Assembly (NCBI GenBank): GCA_029202445.1
Contig: CP119321.1
Span: forward strand, 62,001-126,000
Source of the DNA: Candidatus Microbacterium phytovorans
GTDB lineage: Bacteria; Actinomycetota; Actinomycetes; Actinomycetales; Microbacteriaceae
Direction of reading: 5' to 3'
DNA: 64,000 bases
The stretch's first letter is position 1. Every line of letters begins with the position of its first letter. Below, piece by piece: positions 16,836-25,946 of the stretch. The notes beneath the pieces were generated by a model, which worked only from the letters and a program-made list of their open reading frames with translations, was not told the DNA's origin and ran no database searches. The position numbers and the translations under genes were made by a program.

Positions 16836-18347
16836 TCAGTTCTTGCCGAAGGTGGGGTTGTGGACCTCGCCGAGCGTGATGTGCACGGCCTGCTGGTCGG
16901 TGTAGAAGTCGATCGAGCGGTAGCCGCCCTCGTGCCCGAGTCCCGAGGCCTTGACGCCGCCGAACGGGGTGCGGAGGTCGCGCACGTTGTTCGAGTTCAG
17001 CCACACCATGCCGGCATCCACGGCACCCGCGAACCGGTGAGCGCGCTTCAGGTCGTTGGTCCAGACGTAGGCGGCGAGGCCGTACTTCGTGTCGTTGGCG
17101 AGGGTGAGGGCCTCCTCCTCGGTGTCGAACGGCGTGATCGCCACCACCGGGCCGAAGATCTCCTCCTGGAAGATGCGCGCGTCGGGGGCGACGTCGACGA
17201 ACACCGTGGGGGCGACGAAGTTGCCGAACGCGAACCCCTCCGGCTGGCCGCCGCCGGCGACCAGGCGCCCCTCGGTCTTGCCGATCTCCACGTACGACAT
17301 CACCTTCGCGAAGTGCTCGGGGTGGACGAGCGCCCCCACCTCGGTGGCCGGGTCGTGCGGGTACCCGACCTTCACCCGCGCTGCCTGCGCCGCGTAGCGC
17401 TCGACGAACGCGTCGTAGATCGGGCGCTCGACGAGGATGCGGCTGCCGGCCGTGCAGCGCTCGCCGTTGAGGGAGAAGACACCGAAGATCGTCGCGTCGA
17501 CGGCGGCGTCGAGATCGGCGTCGGCGAACACGATCGCCGGCGACTTGCCGCCGAGTTCCATCGACAGTCCCTTGAGATACGGGGCCGCGTTCGCGAAGAT
17601 CAGCTGTCCCGTGCGGCTCTCGCCGGTGAAGGAGATGAGCGGCACGTCGGGGTGCTTGACGAGGGCGTCGCCGGCATCCTCCCCGAGGCCGTTGACGAGG
17701 TTGAAGACGCCCTGCGGCAGCCCTGCTTCCTCGAAGATGCCTGCCCACAGCGATGCCGACAGCGGCGTGAACTCGGCGGGCTTCAGTACCACGGTGTTGC
17801 CCGTCGCGAGAGCCGGACCGAGCTTCCACGACTCGAGCATGAACGGGGTGTTCCAGGGCGTGATGAGCCCCGCGACGCCGATCGGCTTGCGGTTGACGTA
17901 GTTCAGCTGACGGCCGGGCACCTTGAACGTGTCGTCGGCCTGGGCCACGATCAGGTCGGCGAAGAAGCGGAAGTTCTCGGCGGCCCGCCGCGCCTGACCG
18001 AGCGCCTGCGTGATGGGGAGACCGGAGTCGAAGGACTCCAGTTCGGCGAGCCGCGCGTCGCGGGACTCGACGATGTCGGCGATGCGGTGCAGCACACGCG
18101 AACGCTCACGCGGCAGCATCCTCGGCCACGGCCCGTCGGCGAACGCGCGCCGCGCTGCCGCGACGGCCCGGTCGATGTCCGCCTTCTTTCCGGCGGCGGC
18201 CTGCACGTACGTCTCGTTGGAGACGGGTTCCAGCACGTCGAAGGTGTCGCCGTCGAGCGAGTCGACGAACGCGCCGTCGATGTAGTGCTGGATGCGGCTC
18301 GGAAGGTCGGCCGGCACGTGACGGGCGTCGAGGGCGGGGGTGGTCAT
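16836..18347 (-). CDS. hpaE: 5-carboxymethyl-2-hydroxymuconate semialdehyde dehydrogenase
   Basis: A 503-residue aldehyde dehydrogenase. The catalytic Glu lies in SMELGGKSPAIVF and the nucleophile Cys in NGERCTAGSRI; the NAD-binding NTPFMLESWKLGPALATGNTVVLKPAE block is intact. Length and context (next to hpaD/H/I) point to oxidation of the ring-cleavage semialdehyde. It is separated from hpaD by a repeat cluster of about 210 bases, so expression of the two could differ. It lies 27 bases downstream of the GntR gene. Confidence 0.93.
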   Translation of the reverse strand: MTTPALDARHVPADLPSRIQHYIDGAFVDSLDGDTFDVLEPVSNETYVQAAAGKKADIDRAVAAARRAFADGPWPRMLPRERSRVLHRIADIVESRDARLAELESFDSGLPITQALGQARRAAENFRFFADLIVAQADDTFKVPGRQLNYVNRKPIGVAGLITPWNTPFMLESWKLGPALATGNTVVLKPAEFTPLSASLWAGIFEEAGLPQGVFNLVNGLGEDAGDALVKHPDVPLISFTGESRTGQLIFANAAPYLKGLSMELGGKSPAIVFADADLDAAVDATIFGVFSLNGERCTAGSRILVERPIYDAFVERYAAQAARVKVGYPHDPATEVGALVHPEHFAKVMSYVEIGKTEGRLVAGGGQPEGFAFGNFVAPTVFVDVAPDARIFQEEIFGPVVAITPFDTEEEALTLANDTKYGLAAYVWTNDLKRAHRFAGAVDAGMVWLNSNNVRDLRTPFGGVKASGLGHEGGYRSIDFYTDQQAVHITLGEVHNPTFGKN

Positions 18348-18374
18348 GGTGCTCCTTGTGGTGACGGGAGGCGG

Positions 18375-19058
18375 TCAGAACGCCGGAAGCCCGAGGGCTT
18401 CGTCGGGGTGCTCGTGGATCATGTAGGCGTCGAGGGTGGCCGAGCGGTGACGGCGGGCGGCCTTCTCGATCTCGCCGAGGGGGGCGCCGTGCTCGATGAG
18501 GCGGACGATGTTCTCGTGCTCGCGCACCGACTCCTGCGCTCGGCCCGGGACGAAGCTGAACGTGGAGTCGCGGAGGTTGCCCAGGCGCCCCCACTCGGCC
18601 TCGACGAGTTCGAGCATGCGGGGGTTCGGGCACTTGCCGAACAGCGTCGCGTGAAACTCCTGATTGAGGCGCGTGAACGCGTGCGGGTCGAAGTGCTCGA
18701 GCGTCTCGATCATGAGCTCGTTGATCCGGCGGGCGGCGTGGATGTCGTCGGCAGTGAGGCGGCGGGCCGCGAGCGCCGTGGCCGTCCCCTCCAGGATGCT
18801 GAGCGCCTGCATGCTGTACCGGTACTGCGTGTCGTCGACCATCGAGACGCGGGCGCCGACGTTGCGTTCGAACGTGACGAGTCCTTCTGCCTCCAGCTGA
18901 CGGATGGCCTCGCGGACGGGGACGACGCTCATGTCGAGCTCGCTGGCGATCGTCCCGAGCACGAGGCGGTAGCCCGGAGTGAAGACCTGGCTCGCGATCC
19001 GCTCCTTGATCCAGTGATATGCCTGCTGCGACTTGCTCCGGCTTGCGATCTCGGTCAC
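18375..19058 (-). CDS. GntR-family regulator, FCD type
   Basis: A 227-residue regulator. A winged helix (about residues 8-75, with LGTIASELDMSVVPVREAIRQLEAEGLV) is followed by an all-helical FCD effector domain with His residues suited to metal or carboxylate binding. FCD regulators commonly sense organic acids, so a pathway intermediate is a likely ligand. The GTG start overlaps the FAH-RraA gene (GTGA) and hpaE follows. Matching palindromes at 20606-20617 and 26067-26078 are candidate operators. Confidence 0.9.
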   Translation of the reverse strand: MTEIASRSKSQQAYHWIKERIASQVFTPGYRLVLGTIASELDMSVVPVREAIRQLEAEGLVTFERNVGARVSMVDDTQYRYSMQALSILEGTATALAARRLTADDIHAARRINELMIETLEHFDPHAFTRLNQEFHATLFGKCPNPRMLELVEAEWGRLGNLRDSTFSFVPGRAQESVREHENIVRLIEHGAPLGEIEKAARRHRSATLDAYMIHEHPDEALGLPAF

Positions 19059-20575
19059 GGGGACACCCTTTCGGCCTCGTAGCGCGCGCGCCACACGTCG
19101 TTCATCGGGAACAGGCCGTCGAGGGGATGTCCCTCGGCGATGCGGGCGGCGACCCAGGCGTCCTCGTCCTCGCGGGCGAGCGCGGCGTCGGCGATCTCCG
19201 CCGCCAGGGCCGGGGGGATGACGATCACGCCGTCGGCGTCGCCCACGATGATGTCGCCGGGCTGCACCGTCGTGCCGCCGCACGCGATCGTCAGGTCGTG
19301 GTCCCAGGGCACGTGCTTGCGTCCGAGCACCGCCGGGTGGGCTCCCGCGGTGTACACGGGAAGTCCGACGGCGGTGACGGCATCCACGTCGCGCACGCCG
19401 CCGTCGGTGACGACGCCGGCCGCGCCGCGCGCGTGCGCCCGGATCGCGAGCACGTCGCCGAGCGTGCCCGAGCCCGTCTCGCCGCGGGCCTCGATGACGA
19501 GCACCTCACCGGCATCCACGGAGTCGAACGCGCGCTTCTGCGCGTTGTGGCCGCCGCCGTGGCTCGCGAACAGGTCTTCCCGGTTCGGGACGAAGCGGAG
19601 CGTGCGGGCCGTGCCTACGAGCTTCGCGCCGGGATGGAGGGGACGCACACCGTCGATCGCGACGTTGTCGAGCCCCCGGGCCCGCAGCTGCTGCGACAGC
19701 GCCGCGACCGGAACCCGCATGAGCTTGTCGCGAAGGGCGGGGTCGAGGGCCGGACGGGCGGGGTCGATGGTCGGGCGGACGGGGGCTCCGGTGGCGGCTG
19801 CCGCTCCGGTGGCGGGGGCGTCGTGCCCCCAGGCCTCCGCGCGCTGCGTGTCGTCGACCGCGGGGAGCGATCCGAGGGCCGCGTCGAAGCCGGGTCCCTC
19901 GTCGGCGACGACGGTCGTGACGAGGCGGCCCGACGTCGCCCCGGAGGCGGGGGAGTCGACTTCGACCTCGACGATGTCGCCCGGTTCGATGACCGACGAC
20001 CCCGCCGGGGTGCCGGTGAGGATGACGTCGCCGGGCTCCAGAGTGAGCTGCTGGCTCAGGTCGGCGACGATCTGCGCGAGCGGGAAGAGGAGCCCCGCGG
20101 TCGTGTCGTCTTGGACGAGCGTGCCGTTCACCCACGTGCGCACGCGGAGCGCCGCCGGATCGACCGCGCGCGCGTCGATGAGATCCGCGCCGATCGGCGT
20201 GAACCCGTCACCGCTCTTGGAGCGGACGTTCGATCCCTTGTCGTTGGCGCGCAGGTCGTACAGTCCGAGGTCGTTGGCGGCCGTGACCCACCCCACGTGG
20301 TCCCACGCCTCGTCCAGCGAGACGCGGCGCGCGGTCGTGCCGATGACGAGTGCGACCTCGCCCTCGAACGCGAGGAGTTCGGTGCCGGTCGGACGGATCA
20401 CGGTGGAAGGTGAGGATGCCACGGAGCTCGACGCCTTGAAGAAGTACGAGGGGGCTTCGGGGCGACGTCCTCGCTGCTCGGCGCGGGAGATGTAGCTGAG
20501 GTGCACCGCGATGATCTTGCCCGGGCGGCCTGGCAGGGCGGCGAACCGGTGATCGGTGGGGGTGTCGATGGTCAT
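19055..20575 (-). CDS. Fumarylacetoacetate-hydrolase domain fused to RraA-like domain
   Basis: A 506-residue fusion. Residues about 20-235 form an FAH/HpaG-type domain with metal-binding FEGEVALVIG, NDLGLYDLR and ILTGTPAG. After an Ala/Pro-rich linker (about 255-285), residues 285-490 form an RraA-like domain with VVTDGGVRDVDAV and IIVGDADGVIVIP. HpaG of Escherichia coli is a tandem FAH protein doing decarboxylation and isomerisation; here one FAH copy is joined to a member of a family that contains 2-oxo-acid aldolases and decarboxylases. It probably handles the CHM/OPET steps between hpaE and hpaH. The ATG at 20575 follows GAGGGAG. It is first gene of the leftward run. Confidence 0.88.
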   Translation of the reverse strand: MTIDTPTDHRFAALPGRPGKIIAVHLSYISRAEQRGRRPEAPSYFFKASSSVASSPSTVIRPTGTELLAFEGEVALVIGTTARRVSLDEAWDHVGWVTAANDLGLYDLRANDKGSNVRSKSGDGFTPIGADLIDARAVDPAALRVRTWVNGTLVQDDTTAGLLFPLAQIVADLSQQLTLEPGDVILTGTPAGSSVIEPGDIVEVEVDSPASGATSGRLVTTVVADEGPGFDAALGSLPAVDDTQRAEAWGHDAPATGAAAATGAPVRPTIDPARPALDPALRDKLMRVPVAALSQQLRARGLDNVAIDGVRPLHPGAKLVGTARTLRFVPNREDLFASHGGGHNAQKRAFDSVDAGEVLVIEARGETGSGTLGDVLAIRAHARGAAGVVTDGGVRDVDAVTAVGLPVYTAGAHPAVLGRKHVPWDHDLTIACGGTTVQPGDIIVGDADGVIVIPPALAAEIADAALAREDEDAWVAARIAEGHPLDGLFPMNDVWRARYEAERVSP

Positions 20576-20605
20576 GAGCTCCCTCGCTCTTGCGTCGTAT
20601 CTGAA

Positions 20606-20617
20606 ATCGTATATGAT
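20606..20617. promoter_or_regulatory. GntR-type operator candidate in the divergent promoter
   Basis: ATCGTATATGAT is a near-perfect palindrome between the divergent FAH-RraA and MFS genes, preceded by a half-site-like TCGTAT at 20595-20600. A similar word (AGTGTATACGAT) lies before the ThDP gene. ATNGTATACNAT-like sites are typical of FCD-type GntR regulators, and one is encoded next door. Confidence 0.6.
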
Positions 20618-20674
20618 CCTGAACCAGCGGGCAAGCACCGCAACGACAGCGACGTCACCGACACAGGAGTCACC

Positions 20675-22063
20675 ATGACCGCATCATCGCCCACCCCCCG
20701 GGCGGGTTTCACCCCGACGGGTACGATCTCGACGGCCACCGATCGTCGACGCGTGGTGTTCGCCACCGTCGTCGGCACGACGGTCGAGTGGTACGACTTC
20801 TTCATCTACGCCTCCGCGGCGGGGCTCGTCTTCGGACAGCTCTTCTTCGCGCCCGCCGGTGAGGAGTTCGGGCAAATCCTCTCCTTCCTCACCGTGGGCA
20901 TCAGTTTCCTCTTCCGCCCGCTCGGCGCCTTCCTCGCGGGCCACCTCGGCGACAAGTACGGGCGGCGCCTCGTGCTCATGCTGACACTCGTGCTCATGGG
21001 CGTCGCCACGACCCTCGTCGGTGTGCTGCCGACATATGCGCAGATCGGCATCCTGGCGCCGATCCTGCTGATCTTCCTCCGCATCCTGCAGGGCATCTCC
21101 GCCGGCGGCGAGTGGGGCGGCGCGGTGCTCATGGCCGTCGAGCACGCCCCCAAGACCAAGCGCGGGATGTTCGGTGCGTCCCCGCAGATCGGCGTGCCGC
21201 TCGGGCTCCTCCTGGCATCCGCTGTCCTCGCGCTCGTGGCACTCCCCGGCGAGGAGTTCTTCCTCACGTGGGGCTGGCGCATCCCGTTCCTGCTGAGCGT
21301 CGCGCTCATCCTCATCGGCTACTACGTGCGGCGCCGCGTCGAGGAGAGCCCCGTCTTTCTCGAACTCGCCGAGCGCAAAGAAGAGACGCGGATGCCGATC
21401 GTGCAGCTGTTCCGCAAGCACGCGCTCCTCGTGATCGTCGCCGCCTTCGTCTTCGCCGGCAACAACGCCGTCGGTTACATGACCACCGGGGGATACATCC
21501 AGCGGTACGCCACCGACCCCGCCGGACCCGTGGGCCTCGCGACCTCCGACGTGCTCTGGGCCGTCACGCTGTCGGCCGTGTCCTGGCTCGTCTTCACGTG
21601 GATCGCAGGGTGGCTCTCCGACCGTCTCGGCCGACGCACCACGTACCTCATCGGCTGGGTGCTGCAGCTCGTCGGCGTCTTCCTCCTCTTCCCGCTCGTG
21701 AACACGGGCGACGTCGCGATGCTGGCGCTCGGACTCGTGATCCTGACCGTCGGGCTCGGGTTCACCTACGGACCGCAGGCGGCGCTCTACACCGAGCTCT
21801 TCCCGGCATCCATCCGGTTCTCGGGGGTCTCGATCTCCTACGCGATCGGCGCGATCCTCGGCGGCGCGTTCGCCCCCACGATCGCGACGGCGCTCGTGCA
21901 GGCCACCGGCTCCACTCAGGCCGTCACCTGGTACCTCGCCGGCATGACGGCCCTGGGCCTGCTCGCCACCCTCCTCCTGCGCGACCGCACCGGCATCCCG
22001 CTCGGGCCCGACCACGAGGCCGAGCAGTCGGTGAGCCCGATCCGCGGACTCGCGAAGGCCTGA
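20675..22063 (+). CDS. MFS transporter, metabolite:proton symporter (MHS) type
   Basis: A 462-residue, 12-helix inner-membrane protein. The start of the fold reads VVGTTVEWYDFFIYASAAG, and the loop GHLGDKYGRRLVL is the MFS motif A; both are typical of the MHS family (ShiA, KgtP, PcaT relatives) that imports aromatic or organic acids. AGGAG lies eight bases before the ATG. Placed head-to-head with the homoprotocatechuate genes under a shared promoter region, it probably imports the aromatic acid used by this pathway. Confidence 0.92.
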   Translation: MTASSPTPRAGFTPTGTISTATDRRRVVFATVVGTTVEWYDFFIYASAAGLVFGQLFFAPAGEEFGQILSFLTVGISFLFRPLGAFLAGHLGDKYGRRLVLMLTLVLMGVATTLVGVLPTYAQIGILAPILLIFLRILQGISAGGEWGGAVLMAVEHAPKTKRGMFGASPQIGVPLGLLLASAVLALVALPGEEFFLTWGWRIPFLLSVALILIGYYVRRRVEESPVFLELAERKEETRMPIVQLFRKHALLVIVAAFVFAGNNAVGYMTTGGYIQRYATDPAGPVGLATSDVLWAVTLSAVSWLVFTWIAGWLSDRLGRRTTYLIGWVLQLVGVFLLFPLVNTGDVAMLALGLVILTVGLGFTYGPQAALYTELFPASIRFSGVSISYAIGAILGGAFAPTIATALVQATGSTQAVTWYLAGMTALGLLATLLLRDRTGIPLGPDHEAEQSVSPIRGLAKA

Positions 22064-22094
22064 CCCCCCAGGGCCGACCCCCCAGGGCCGCGAG

Positions 22095-22134
22095 CGGATT
22101 CGGAGGACGCGACCGACCGCGTCCTCCGAATCCG
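22095..22134 (+). terminator. Perfect 17-bp hairpin after the MFS gene
   Basis: CGGATTCGGAGGACGCG (22095-22111) and its exact complement (22118-22134) flank a six-base loop. There is no T run, as is common in GC-rich Actinobacteria. It lies 32 bases after the MFS stop and 50 bases before the monooxygenase start, so it may attenuate rather than end transcription. Confidence 0.7.
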
Positions 22135-22151
22135 AGAGATGATGGCAGCAA

Positions 22152-22169
22152 CCCGACGTCTACGTCGGG
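22152..22169 (+). other. Small hairpin just upstream of the monooxygenase ribosome site
   Basis: CCCGACGT-CT-ACGTCGGG has perfect 8-base arms and ends 15 bases before the ATG at 22185, directly before the AAGGA ribosome site. It could tune translation, be the core of a protein site, or be chance. Confidence 0.4.
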
Positions 22170-22184
22170 GAAGGATCGAAGACG

Positions 22185-24080
22185 ATGCAGTTTCACCACC
22201 ACGGTTACGTCTCGGGCGACCCGCGTGTTCAGCCGGCGGCCGGCGTCGGGCTCGACCGGCCCACCGACCTCCCCGACGAGATCGACGTCCTGATCGTCGG
22301 CTCGGGGCCGGCGGGGATGCTGCTCGCGGCCCAGCTGTCGCAGTACCCGACCGTCGTCACGCGACTCATCGAGCGACGCGACGGGCGGCTCGTGCTCGGG
22401 CAGGCCGACGGCATCCAGCCGCGCAGCGTGGAGACCTTCCAGGCCTTCGGGTTCGCCGAGCGGATCACGGCCGAGGCGTACAACATCGGGTGGATGAACT
22501 TCTGGGGACCCGACCCCGACGACCCCAGCCGCATCGTGCGGCGCTCGCGCACAGCCGACTACGCCTACCAGATCAGCGAGTTCCCCCACCTCATCGTCAA
22601 CCAGGCGCGCGTGCTCGACTACTTCGCCGAGGCGGCCGCTCTCGGCCCGGGTCGACTCGTGCCCGACTACGGCGTCGAGTTCCTCGGACTGACCGTGCAC
22701 GACCGCGGCGACTATCCCGTCGAGGTGCGGCTGCGCTACACCGCCGGCGAGCGTGCCGGTGAGGAGCGTGTCGTGCACGCGAAGTACGTCGCCGGGTGCG
22801 ACGGCGCCCGCAGCGGCGTGCGGGAGGCGATCGGACGGCGACACGTCGGCGACATCTCGCAGCACGCGTGGGGGGTCATGGACGTACTCGTGACGACCGA
22901 CTTCCCCGACTGGCGCATCAAGTGCGCCATCAACGCGGAGGCGGGGAACATCCTCCACATCCCGCGCGAGGGCGGCTACCTCAGCCGCATGTACATCGAT
23001 CTGGGCGCCGTCGCCGCCGACGACGACCATCGGGTGCGACAGACGCCCATCGAGGAGATCATCCGCCGCGCGAACGAGATCCTCCACCCCTACTCGATCG
23101 ACGTGAAGCAGGTCGCCTGGCACAGCGTCTACGAGGTCGGGCACCGTGTGACCGACGGATTCGACGACGCGCTCGAGGTCGACCGCGACCCCCGCGTCTT
23201 CCTCACCGGCGACGCCTGCCACACGCACAGCGCGAAGGCCGGGCAGGGCATGAACGTGTCGATGCAGGACGGCTTCAACCTCGGCTGGAAGCTCGGCGCG
23301 GTGCTCACCGGACGCAGCCCCGCCTCGCTCCTCGCGACCTACGGCGCGGAACGCCGGCCCGTCGCCCAGCAGCTCATCGATTTCGACCGTGAGTGGTCCT
23401 CGCTCATGGCGCGCAAGCCCGAGGAGATCTCCGACCCGCAGGACCTCGCCACCTACTACCTCGCGACCGCCGAGTTCCCCTCCGGGTTCATGACCCAGTA
23501 CGGACCGTCGCAGATCGTCGGCGAAGACACCCATCAGTCACTCGCGGCGGGGTTTCCCCTCGGCAAGCGGTTCCAGAGCGTCCCGGTGACGCTGGTCGCC
23601 GACGGCAACACGGTGCACCTCGGCCACCACGCCAAGGCCGACGGCCGCTGGCGGATCTATGCCTTCGCCGACGCCGCGGCATCCGGGGGCGCGCATCTCG
23701 CCCTCGATGCCTGGGCGGAGTGGCTCGGCCGGGCTCCGGAGTCTCCCGTGCGCCGCTTCACGCGGGACGACGAGGATGCCGATGCGCTCTTCGACGTGAA
23801 AGTCGTCTACCCCGAGAGCTTCGAGGAGGTCGATGTGGCGCGCGTGCCGTCGGTGTTCCGGCCGGCGACGGGGCCGCTGGGCCTCACCGACGACGAGAAG
23901 GTCTTCGCGGCCGGGCCGACCGTGTGGAACGCGGTCGACATCTTCGCCGAGCGAGGGCTGTCGCGCGACGGTGTCGTGGTCGTCGTGCGGCCCGACCAGT
24001 ACGTCGCCGCCGTTCTGCCGCTCACGGCCACGGCAGAGTTCGCCGCCTTCTTCGACGGCGCGCTGCTCCCGGCGCGGTAA
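22185..24080 (+). CDS. FAD-dependent aromatic monooxygenase, 3-hydroxybenzoate 4-hydroxylase / phenol 2-monooxygenase type
   Basis: A 631-residue single-component flavoprotein hydroxylase. It has the N-terminal nucleotide fold VLIVGSGPAGMLLAAQLSQ, the second FAD motif VFLTGDACHTHSAKAGQGMNVSMQDGFNLGWKL, and a C-terminal thioredoxin-like domain (about 430-630) typical of the PHHY/MobA group. In this cluster it is the only ring hydroxylase, so it may make the catechol that HpaD cleaves, in place of HpaBC. The natural substrate (3- or 4-hydroxyphenylacetate, 3-hydroxybenzoate or another phenol) is inference. It ends before a repeat cluster and converges on the ThDP gene. Confidence 0.9.
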   Translation: MQFHHHGYVSGDPRVQPAAGVGLDRPTDLPDEIDVLIVGSGPAGMLLAAQLSQYPTVVTRLIERRDGRLVLGQADGIQPRSVETFQAFGFAERITAEAYNIGWMNFWGPDPDDPSRIVRRSRTADYAYQISEFPHLIVNQARVLDYFAEAAALGPGRLVPDYGVEFLGLTVHDRGDYPVEVRLRYTAGERAGEERVVHAKYVAGCDGARSGVREAIGRRHVGDISQHAWGVMDVLVTTDFPDWRIKCAINAEAGNILHIPREGGYLSRMYIDLGAVAADDDHRVRQTPIEEIIRRANEILHPYSIDVKQVAWHSVYEVGHRVTDGFDDALEVDRDPRVFLTGDACHTHSAKAGQGMNVSMQDGFNLGWKLGAVLTGRSPASLLATYGAERRPVAQQLIDFDREWSSLMARKPEEISDPQDLATYYLATAEFPSGFMTQYGPSQIVGEDTHQSLAAGFPLGKRFQSVPVTLVADGNTVHLGHHAKADGRWRIYAFADAAASGGAHLALDAWAEWLGRAPESPVRRFTRDDEDADALFDVKVVYPESFEEVDVARVPSVFRPATGPLGLTDDEKVFAAGPTVWNAVDIFAERGLSRDGVVVVVRPDQYVAAVLPLTATAEFAAFFDGALLPAR

Positions 24081-24146
24081 GCCGGGCGCGTGCCGCGGGC
24101 CGGCGGGTGCTGCGGGCCGGTGGATGCTGGGGGCCGGTGGATGTCA

Positions 24147-24243
24147 CATGTCCCACTTCCGGTGCACCATGTCCCACATCGGGCGAAGCATGTCCCACAT
24201 TGCGTCGCTTCGTGGGGTTCGGAACGACCGGAAGTGGGACATG
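24147..24243. repeat. CATGTCCCAC element cluster, second site (four copies)
   Basis: Forward copies at 24147-24162, 24168-24183 and 24189-24202 (the last two with ACAT in place of ACTT) and one reverse copy, CGACCGGAAGTGGGACATG, at 24225-24243. They lie in the gap between the convergent monooxygenase and ThDP genes. Divergence from the first cluster suggests older insertion. Confidence 0.8.
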
Positions 24244-24287
24244 GCCGTCTCGCCTCGCCGGCGGAGCAGCCACAGCGCGACCGCGCC

Positions 24288-25946
24288 TCAGCTGTTCACC
24301 CGGATGATCTCCTGCTGATACGGAGCGATCACCTCGCCGGAGATGCGGCAGTCGAGCAGCAGGAACGGACGCTCGGATGCCGGTCGCGCCGCCCACTCCT
24401 CGAGTGCCTGCAGGTCGTCCAGTGCGCGGACGACGACGCCGTCTGCGCCGACGGCGCGGGCGAGGCCGGCGAAATCGACCTCCGGGATGAGCATCGGTTC
24501 GCGCGCCAGCCCTTGCAGCCCGTAGAGGTTCACCTCCGCGCCGTAGGCCGCGTCGTTCCAGACGACGGCGAGCCCGCGTCCGGCGGCGACCCGCACAGCG
24601 GACTCCAGGTCGGCCAGCGCCATGAGCCCGCCGCCGTCGCCTGTCGTGAGCACGACCGTGGCATCCGGTTTCGCGAGCGCGGCTCCGGGGACCGACGGGA
24701 AGCCGAGCCCGATCGAATGGTAGGCGGTGCCGATCATGAGCATGCGATCGGGTGATGCGACCGGCCAGTACATGTTCGCCCAGCCGATGAAGTGCCCGCC
24801 GTCGGAGACGACGACCCGGTCCCGGGTCGACGGATGCCGTTCGAGCGCCTCGCCGATGCGGACGGCGACCGCCCGGGGGTCGAGCCGTCCGTCGGCGGCG
24901 AGGGGGTCGCCGCTCTCGCGGGTGAGGAGAGGGCGGATCTCCACGCTCTCCCGCCATCCCGACGGCGTCGACCCCGCGAGAGCGTCGGCGAGAGCGGATG
25001 CCACGACGGCAGCATCACCGCGGATGAACCCGCCCACGTGCGGATGCGTCGCAGCGGCAGCGACGTCGACCTGGACGACCCGCGTGCCGGGGGCGAACAG
25101 GTCGCCGAACCGCATCGTGAACTGGTTGAGACCGGCGCCGAACACGACGGCGACGTCGGCCGTGCGGATGAGCTCCATCGCGCCGTCGGCGCCGAACCCG
25201 CCCGTGACCCCGAGGTCGAACTCCGCGCGGGGGAAGATGCCGCGCCCGAGCGCCGTCGTGGCCGTCAGCGCCCCCGTGGCATCCGCGAGTCGACCGAGCG
25301 CGTCGCCGGCGCCCGCGAGCCATGCGCCACGACCCGCGAGAAGCAGCGGACGCTCGGCCCGCGCGAGCTGGTCGGCGAGGTCGGCGACGGCGGCCCGCGC
25401 GAACGGCGACGGCGCGATCGGCGCGGGGAGGTCAGGTTCGGGGGCGGGCGGCACCGGGCCCGCGTCGCGCTTGGCGACGTCGTAGGGGATCGCGAGCACC
25501 GTCGGCACCCGATACGACAGGGCGTGCTCGATCGCGATGATCGTGGTGGCCGCGGCATCCGCTCGCCCCACCGTGTACGTGCGGGCGCCGACGGCGGAGG
25601 CGAGAGCGATCTGGTCGACGTCCCACGGGCGGGGACCCGAGGTGGGTTCGTCGCCGACGACGAGAATCAGTGGCACATGGGCCTGCACCGCTTCGGCCAG
25701 CGCCGTGAGCGTGTTCGTGAACCCGGCGCCGTAGGTGGCGGTGGCGGCGGCGAGCCCACCGCCGGCGCGGTAGTAGGCGTCGGCGGCGACCACGCCTCCG
25801 GCCTCGTGCCGGACGGCCGTGAAGGACACGTCGGTGGAGCGCTCCAGGGCGTCGAGGAAGTGGGCGTTGCCGTTGCCCATGACGCCGAAGACGTGGTCGA
25901 TGTGGCGGGCGAGGGTATGCGCAACGTGCGCGGAAACCGTGGGCAT
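24288..25946 (-). CDS. Thiamine diphosphate-dependent decarboxylase/lyase-like enzyme
   Basis: A 552-residue enzyme of the acetolactate synthase/2-oxo-acid decarboxylase superfamily. The N-terminal PYR domain has the activating Glu in VRHEAGGVVAADAYYR, the central domain follows, and the C-terminal PP domain has the ThDP motif GDGGGLMALADLESA...WNDAAYGAE. The family alone cannot decide between acetolactate synthase, benzoylformate-type or arylpyruvate decarboxylase activity. A GntR-like palindrome upstream, matching that of the hpa divergon, suggests a role in the aromatic pathway, for example making an arylacetaldehyde from an arylpyruvate. This is inference. Confidence 0.85.
   Translation of the reverse strand: MPTVSAHVAHTLARHIDHVFGVMGNGNAHFLDALERSTDVSFTAVRHEAGGVVAADAYYRAGGGLAAATATYGAGFTNTLTALAEAVQAHVPLILVVGDEPTSGPRPWDVDQIALASAVGARTYTVGRADAAATTIIAIEHALSYRVPTVLAIPYDVAKRDAGPVPPAPEPDLPAPIAPSPFARAAVADLADQLARAERPLLLAGRGAWLAGAGDALGRLADATGALTATTALGRGIFPRAEFDLGVTGGFGADGAMELIRTADVAVVFGAGLNQFTMRFGDLFAPGTRVVQVDVAAAATHPHVGGFIRGDAAVVASALADALAGSTPSGWRESVEIRPLLTRESGDPLAADGRLDPRAVAVRIGEALERHPSTRDRVVVSDGGHFIGWANMYWPVASPDRMLMIGTAYHSIGLGFPSVPGAALAKPDATVVLTTGDGGGLMALADLESAVRVAAGRGLAVVWNDAAYGAEVNLYGLQGLAREPMLIPEVDFAGLARAVGADGVVVRALDDLQALEEWAARPASERPFLLLDCRISGEVIAPYQQEIIRVNS

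Noticed and set aside
16767-19082. A 771-codon open frame on the + strand
   Set aside because: It is antisense to hpaE and the GntR gene and reads as Glu/Gly/Val-rich filler with no domain pattern.
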